Below, piece after piece: positions 60,489 through 64,000 of a stretch of DNA of 64,000 nt. Below the pieces are notes generated by a model. It was not told the DNA's origin. It ran no database searches and was given only the letters and a program-made list of their open reading frames with translations. The position numbers were made by a program, and so were the translations under genes. Position 1 is the first letter of the stretch; each line of letters opens with the position of its first letter. The DNA lies in assembly GCA_020161435.1 (NCBI GenBank), contig JAIUNV010000007.1, positions 1 through 64,000 of the forward strand, in the 5' to 3' direction. The stretch is from Bacteroidota bacterium (GTDB taxonomy: Bacteria > Bacteroidota > Bacteroidia > Chitinophagales > Chitinophagaceae).

Positions 60489-61080
60489 CTGCATGGAAAT
60501 AAGGTTGCATAACCCCACAACGGCTAAACATGATAGGTGTGTTTTTACCGTTTTGATTATCAATGGATATGCAGATAATAAGCCGGGTTGTTTAATTTTT
60601 GGGTATTTGATGCGAACGAAAATGTGGATAAGTGCCACTCCCCATGCATTATCTAGGGCGTATGTAGGGAGTAACTATGGGGAAGGTTTGTAGTTGGTGG
60701 TTTGTAGTTGGTGGTTGGTGGACTCGACCTAATAAAACTATACCAGTTATTCAATTAAGCCAGATTGGGTTAGATAGTATCACGGCGGGCTGGCATTATA
60801 CCCGGTATTACAAAAACGCTGCCTGTGTAAGTAGATGGTTCGTGAACTACGAACCATGGCTTTTGGATCACGAACCAAGGCGGAGGAGATTATTTATCAA
60901 AAGCTAAAAATGACCGAAGGGGAAACATATTGTTTCCCCTTCGGATTGGTCAAGTACGCAGCCTGACCAGATTGTAACAATTCAATAAAATGCTACGGCT
61001 GTAAAATTATAAGAATTAGGTGATAATTGATTGTTTGAAGAGGTTTGATTCGTGAGATACGAAAAATGGCGGATAACTAT
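60489..61080. other. Gene-free 590-bp stretch with strong hairpins and simple repeats
   Basis: No credible gene was found. It contains GTAGTTGGTGG-type tandem words (60685-60722) and an inverted pair GGTTCGTGA / TCACGAACC (near 60837-60876). It also holds a perfect 14-bp hairpin with a 3-nt loop (60914-60927 and 60931-60944), extended by TGACC/GGTCA pairing. Degenerate dispersed repeats are the likely content. Confidence 0.45.
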
Positions 61081-61956
61081 CTACTGGATGATGGCATCAA
61101 AAAACAGGCGGCCTTCTTTGTCGGTTACTTCTGTAAAGCGTTGGATGCGGGCAGAGAGTTCTGCCAGCCGGTCTATATTGGCCACCACATAGCCATTTTC
61201 GGCAAAGTGGCCATCAATGTTTACTATTTCATCATCCAGTGCCTTTACCACATCATCCAGCTGCAAATCTTGCGGCAGCCTGTTGCGGTTGATGATGATT
61301 CTCGATTCCTGTACAGCCAGCTCCATGTTTTCAGCAGTATTAAAACCTTCGTGGATGAGCTGGTACACCCTGTCGTTATCGCTATGGTCTACTAACCTTA
61401 TATAAAAGTCGTCGGCGTTTTGTATTTCCTTTCGTCCGTGGTGCGGGGCTGCTTGGGCATAGCTTACCCGTGTCAGGCGGTCTTTGCTGCTTCTTAAGGT
61501 GCGGTAATTCGGGCTTTCTATAGTGGTAAGATAACTGGCGGTTTCCGGCAATGGCTCGTTGGTTATTTCTTTGAGCACATACACGGCTATGGCTACATGC
61601 TCCCAGGCTTGCGCCTTGGGTTCAATATGGGTTATTTCTGCCAGCAGCTCTACCACCTGCGCATCCATGAGCCTGCTCAATATTTCGTTTTCTTCTCTTG
61701 GGATGTAGCCTATCATGTGCGGCCCACAGTACAGCGCAATGGCGCAGGCATCGTGCTCGTTTTGTGGCTCCCGCTGTAGCTCCAGCAACTGGCCCACCGT
61801 CATTTGCTCCAACAGCTTGGGCCCTTGGTGAAACCGAAAGCCCCGCACAAAGCACTGCAACAAATACACTTTTTGATACTGCTTTACCAATGCCTTGGGC
61901 AATGCGCCTACGCCGAATAAACCAATGAGGTTTTTTATAAAGGTTGTACGGTTCAT
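61081..61956 (-). CDS. HIRAN domain protein
   Basis: A 291-residue protein whose N-terminal half carries a HIRAN domain (about 32-100): YLLQCFVRGFRFHQG, then LQREPQNEHDACAIALY and MIGYIPREENEILSRLMD. HIRAN domains bind DNA 3' ends or stalled forks and are often linked to helicases and nucleases. The C-terminal half (150-291) is unrecognised and rich in charged residues, ending EGRLFFDAIIQ. The start is ATG 61954-61956. It lies at the edge of the AT-richer end of the window, next to a DUF4011-type gene. Confidence 0.85.
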   Translation of the reverse strand: MNRTTFIKNLIGLFGVGALPKALVKQYQKVYLLQCFVRGFRFHQGPKLLEQMTVGQLLELQREPQNEHDACAIALYCGPHMIGYIPREENEILSRLMDAQVVELLAEITHIEPKAQAWEHVAIAVYVLKEITNEPLPETASYLTTIESPNYRTLRSSKDRLTRVSYAQAAPHHGRKEIQNADDFYIRLVDHSDNDRVYQLIHEGFNTAENMELAVQESRIIINRNRLPQDLQLDDVVKALDDEIVNIDGHFAENGYVVANIDRLAELSARIQRFTEVTDKEGRLFFDAIIQ

Positions 61957-62044
61957 ATTGGTAGATGATGGATGGCAGTTGACAGATTACAGGATTACTG
62001 CCTGCCAACTTCTGCCATGCTATTTTTTATTGCATACAAACCTT

Positions 62045-62111
62045 TACTTTTGAAGTGCAGAGGCTTGCGGGCCACTGCACCCTATGCAGCCTTCGGGCTG
62101 CATATTTTTTT
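62045..62111 (+). ncRNA. Candidate small RNA: -7 box, hairpin and UUCG-capped terminator
   Basis: TACTTTTG (62045-62052) is an exact -7 box. After it come a hairpin (GTGCAG 62055-62060 and CTGCAC 62075-62080 with inner GGC/GCC) and an ideal terminator: TATGCAGCC (62083-62091), TTCG loop, GGCTGCATA (62096-62104), then seven T. No plus-strand gene precedes it, so the terminator needs another explanation, and a transcript of about 55 nt fits. A chance promoter box with a stray repeat hairpin is the alternative. Confidence 0.4.
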
Positions 62112-62628
62112 GTTCAGATATCAAATACAGGATTCAGTATCACCTCAAAAGTCTATCAAGTTTGCCTTTTCATCGTTTAGGCATTTAAAATTAGCGTGTT
62201 TCTCTTTTTTTAAGTCATCGAATTTCATGGTAGCGTAGAAAACAGCTTTAAAAATATTTTGTTGATATACGGGAAGTAAGGATATTTAAGGTAGAGCAAT
62301 TCTCAGTTACGGGTGTAACAACACTGCCTGGGAGCGTGATGACATAACGACTGCGTGTGATGCAGGCGCTTGGTATACCTGTACCTGTCGGAAACGCTCC
62401 TCGTTTAAAAGCAGTATACATGTGCCTAAACTCCTTATCCCGTTTTGTTCATCCCTTTTTTCGTGTAATGATTTTTCATTTTGATCAAACTTGGGGATGT
62501 TTTTGCATTTGGCATTTTATCATTAGTATACTCAAATGGTAAGATTTTTTAGCAACATCATCTGAAACTATCAAATTAATCTCCTGCCTGGCATATTTCT
62601 CTAAATATTTGCACAAATACAAACTCGT
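62112..62628. other. AT-rich gap before the DUF4011-type gene
   Basis: No credible gene was seen. GGAGCGT (62331-62337) and ACGCTCC (62394-62400) are exact complements enclosing 56 nt of more GC-rich sequence, possibly a structured RNA. No T-arm or anticodon arm of a tRNA can be fitted. Confidence 0.35.
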
Positions 62629-64000
62629 ATGTCAACTGAAAACACACATGAATTATTTGAAATAGTACCTGTGTATCAAGTAGCCATGAATGCTGCGATG
62701 TTACATAATCATGTGCCACCCATTCGGGAGATTTCTATTACAGCACATGCTGGTGCAGATGAGTCATCCTCTTATCGGTTGTTATTGGAAAATGATTTGG
62801 GTGCTTGGTCCAGCTGGTCTGTAACGATTGACAAACTGGTTGCTGATGTACCCTTCGTGTTAGATAATATCCCGGTGCGGATGGATTGGGATTTGCTATC
62901 CGGGCTTACTGAACGGCAGGATGGATTCTTTATCGTGAAGTTGTTTCGACAATCCGATAGTTCATTATGTATAGAACAAAGCTTGCCTTTGAGTTTAATG
63001 CCATTAGACATGTGGTTAGGGGTACAGGTATTACCAGAGTTGCTGGCATCATTTGTTACGCCTAATATTCCTGCCATTCAACAGCTTTTGCAAGCCTCTA
63101 CTATTGAATTGCAACGACTGAGTGGTAATCCTTCATTAGATGATTATCAAAGTCAGGATATCAGTCGTGTTCGACTTATGATGGCGGCTATCTACCATAC
63201 AATTAAGCAAACTCAGATTGTATATGCTACAGTACCTGCCAGTTTTGAACAGCAAGGTCAGCGAGTACGGATGCCGGATGCCGTTGTGAATCAGCGGATG
63301 GGTAATTGTTTGGATATGAGTTTGCTTTTTGCTTCTTGTTTGGAAGCGGCTGGTCTGAATCCGCTTGTGGTCATCATCAAAGGGCATGCATTCGTAGGCG
63401 CATGGCTTGTTCAGGATACACTTGCTGATCCGGTAACTGATGACCCGAGCATTCTTAGCAAACGAATGGCAGAAGGCATTTATGAGATTGCATTAATTGA
63501 GGCTACCGCCATGAATGCAGGTAAAGAGTTCGGATTTGAACAGGCAGAGCAATTAGCCGCATCGCATATGACTAATGTCGACGATTTTATCATGTGTATT
63601 GATATAAAGCGGGCCCGCTATGGAGGTGTATTGCCTTTACCGATAAGGGTGCAAGATGAAAATGAGTGGAAATGGGCACCAACAGCAATGCCATCAAAAA
63701 TGGATAGCAAAGAAGATGTTATCAGTGAAATCAGACAAGGTGACCGGCTTGTTCATACCAGCAAGATTACAGTTGGCCGACAGCAAATTTGGGAACGGAA
63801 GCTGCTGGATCTTTCATTGCGCAATGCTTTGTTGAATATGCGTATCAGTCAGCAAACACTTCAGCTGATAACACCGCCTTTGTCTGAATTAGAGGATATG
63901 CTTTCTTCCGGTAAGGAAATGACATTGCTTCCCAGACCTGCAGATTGGGACGGTCATTTACGTCATTCGGGGTTGTATGAAGCATTACATGCTAACGATC
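62629..64000 (+). CDS. DUF4011-type protein with transglutaminase-like N-terminus (partial, runs off the window)
   Basis: 457 codons are visible from ATG 62629 to the window end without a stop. Residues about 215-270 form a transglutaminase-like core: MGNCLDMSLLFASCLEAAG (Cys227), IKGHAFVGAWL (His253) and LADPVTDD (Asp267). At about 388 begins WERKLLDLSLRNALLN, the start of the DUF4011 domain. Full proteins of this kind are usually very long and continue into a superfamily 1 helicase and a nuclease-like end. DUF4011-helicase-Vsr proteins have been reported as anti-phage (Hhe). The downstream domains are outside the window, so this role is inferred. Codon use looks AT-richer than in the neighbouring core genes. 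Confidence 0.8.
   Translation, partial: MSTENTHELFEIVPVYQVAMNAAMLHNHVPPIREISITAHAGADESSSYRLLLENDLGAWSSWSVTIDKLVADVPFVLDNIPVRMDWDLLSGLTERQDGFFIVKLFRQSDSSLCIEQSLPLSLMPLDMWLGVQVLPELLASFVTPNIPAIQQLLQASTIELQRLSGNPSLDDYQSQDISRVRLMMAAIYHTIKQTQIVYATVPASFEQQGQRVRMPDAVVNQRMGNCLDMSLLFASCLEAAGLNPLVVIIKGHAFVGAWLVQDTLADPVTDDPSILSKRMAEGIYEIALIEATAMNAGKEFGFEQAEQLAASHMTNVDDFIMCIDIKRARYGGVLPLPIRVQDENEWKWAPTAMPSKMDSKEDVISEIRQGDRLVHTSKITVGRQQIWERKLLDLSLRNALLNMRISQQTLQLITPPLSELEDMLSSGKEMTLLPRPADWDGHLRHSGLYEALHAND

Noticed and set aside
62331..62400. tRNA-like 7-bp closing stem (GGAGCGT / ACGCTCC, 70 nt)
   Set aside because: No T-arm with a GTTC-type loop, no plausible anticodon arm and no D-arm fit. It is kept only as a possible structured segment.
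1..64000. CRISPR array, prophage or integrase
   Set aside because: No regularly spaced repeats with unique spacers and no phage or recombinase gene were seen on either strand. The only repeats are intergenic and degenerate.

Overview
The window comes from the chromosome of a Bacteroidota bacterium, most likely a member of the Chitinophagales (Chitinophagaceae-like). The evidence is a full-length sprA next to ruvA, proteins with type IX secretion sorting domains, a TonB-dependent receptor with a carboxypeptidase-regulatory-like N-terminus, promoter boxes of the Bacteroidota type (TAnnTTTG), and a general lack of Shine-Dalgarno sequences. Most of the window is ordinary core chromosome. No tRNA, rRNA, CRISPR array, transposase or prophage gene was seen.

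Layout. 1-3.7 kb: acetate overflow pathway pta-ackA (minus strand). 4-8.3 kb: an rRNA methyltransferase, two exported proteins, a small type IX-sorted protein and a Bcp-like peroxiredoxin. 8.4-17.3 kb: ruvA, the very long sprA, a pterin-synthase-family gene and a small membrane protein. 17.2-20.6 kb: a DCC thiol-disulfide protein, a membrane dipeptidase and an MFS transporter bracketed by dispersed repeats. 20.9-24.5 kb: a DNA-damage-type locus, umuC diverging from a umuD homologue that has lost its protease residues, followed by a 2H-phosphoesterase-like gene and a radical SAM gene. 24.6-25.9 kb: a DEAD-box helicase.

26-42.9 kb is a sulfur region. On the minus strand lie cysH-cysD-(four-helix-bundle gene)-cysN-cobA-cysJ-cysI and a fused precorrin-2 dehydrogenase/TSUP permease, ending with a TonB-dependent receptor. 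Diverging on the plus strand is metY-metX-hom behind a SAM-I riboswitch. Sulfate is activated by CysDN and reduced by an APS reductase-type CysH. CysJI, with siroheme made by CobA and the fusion protein, reduces sulfite to sulfide. MetY can fix sulfide on O-acetylhomoserine made by MetX and Hom. A recurring 19-bp palindrome marks four sites in this region and may be the operator of an unidentified sulfur regulator.

43-62 kb is mixed housekeeping and envelope function: a glycosyltransferase with a flippase-like protein, an SDR oxidoreductase, a large type IX type-B cargo protein, an alpha/beta hydrolase, lnt, an M20 peptidase, a TonB-like protein, an O-methyltransferase, an unannotated protein with protein-kinase-like active-site motifs, two LOG-family proteins around a sodium symporter, an outer-membrane barrel, a coiled-coil protein behind twin operators, and a HIRAN protein. 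From about 62.1 kb the sequence looks AT-richer. The window ends inside a DUF4011-type protein with an N-terminal transglutaminase-like fold, which may be the first gene of a defence or accessory island.
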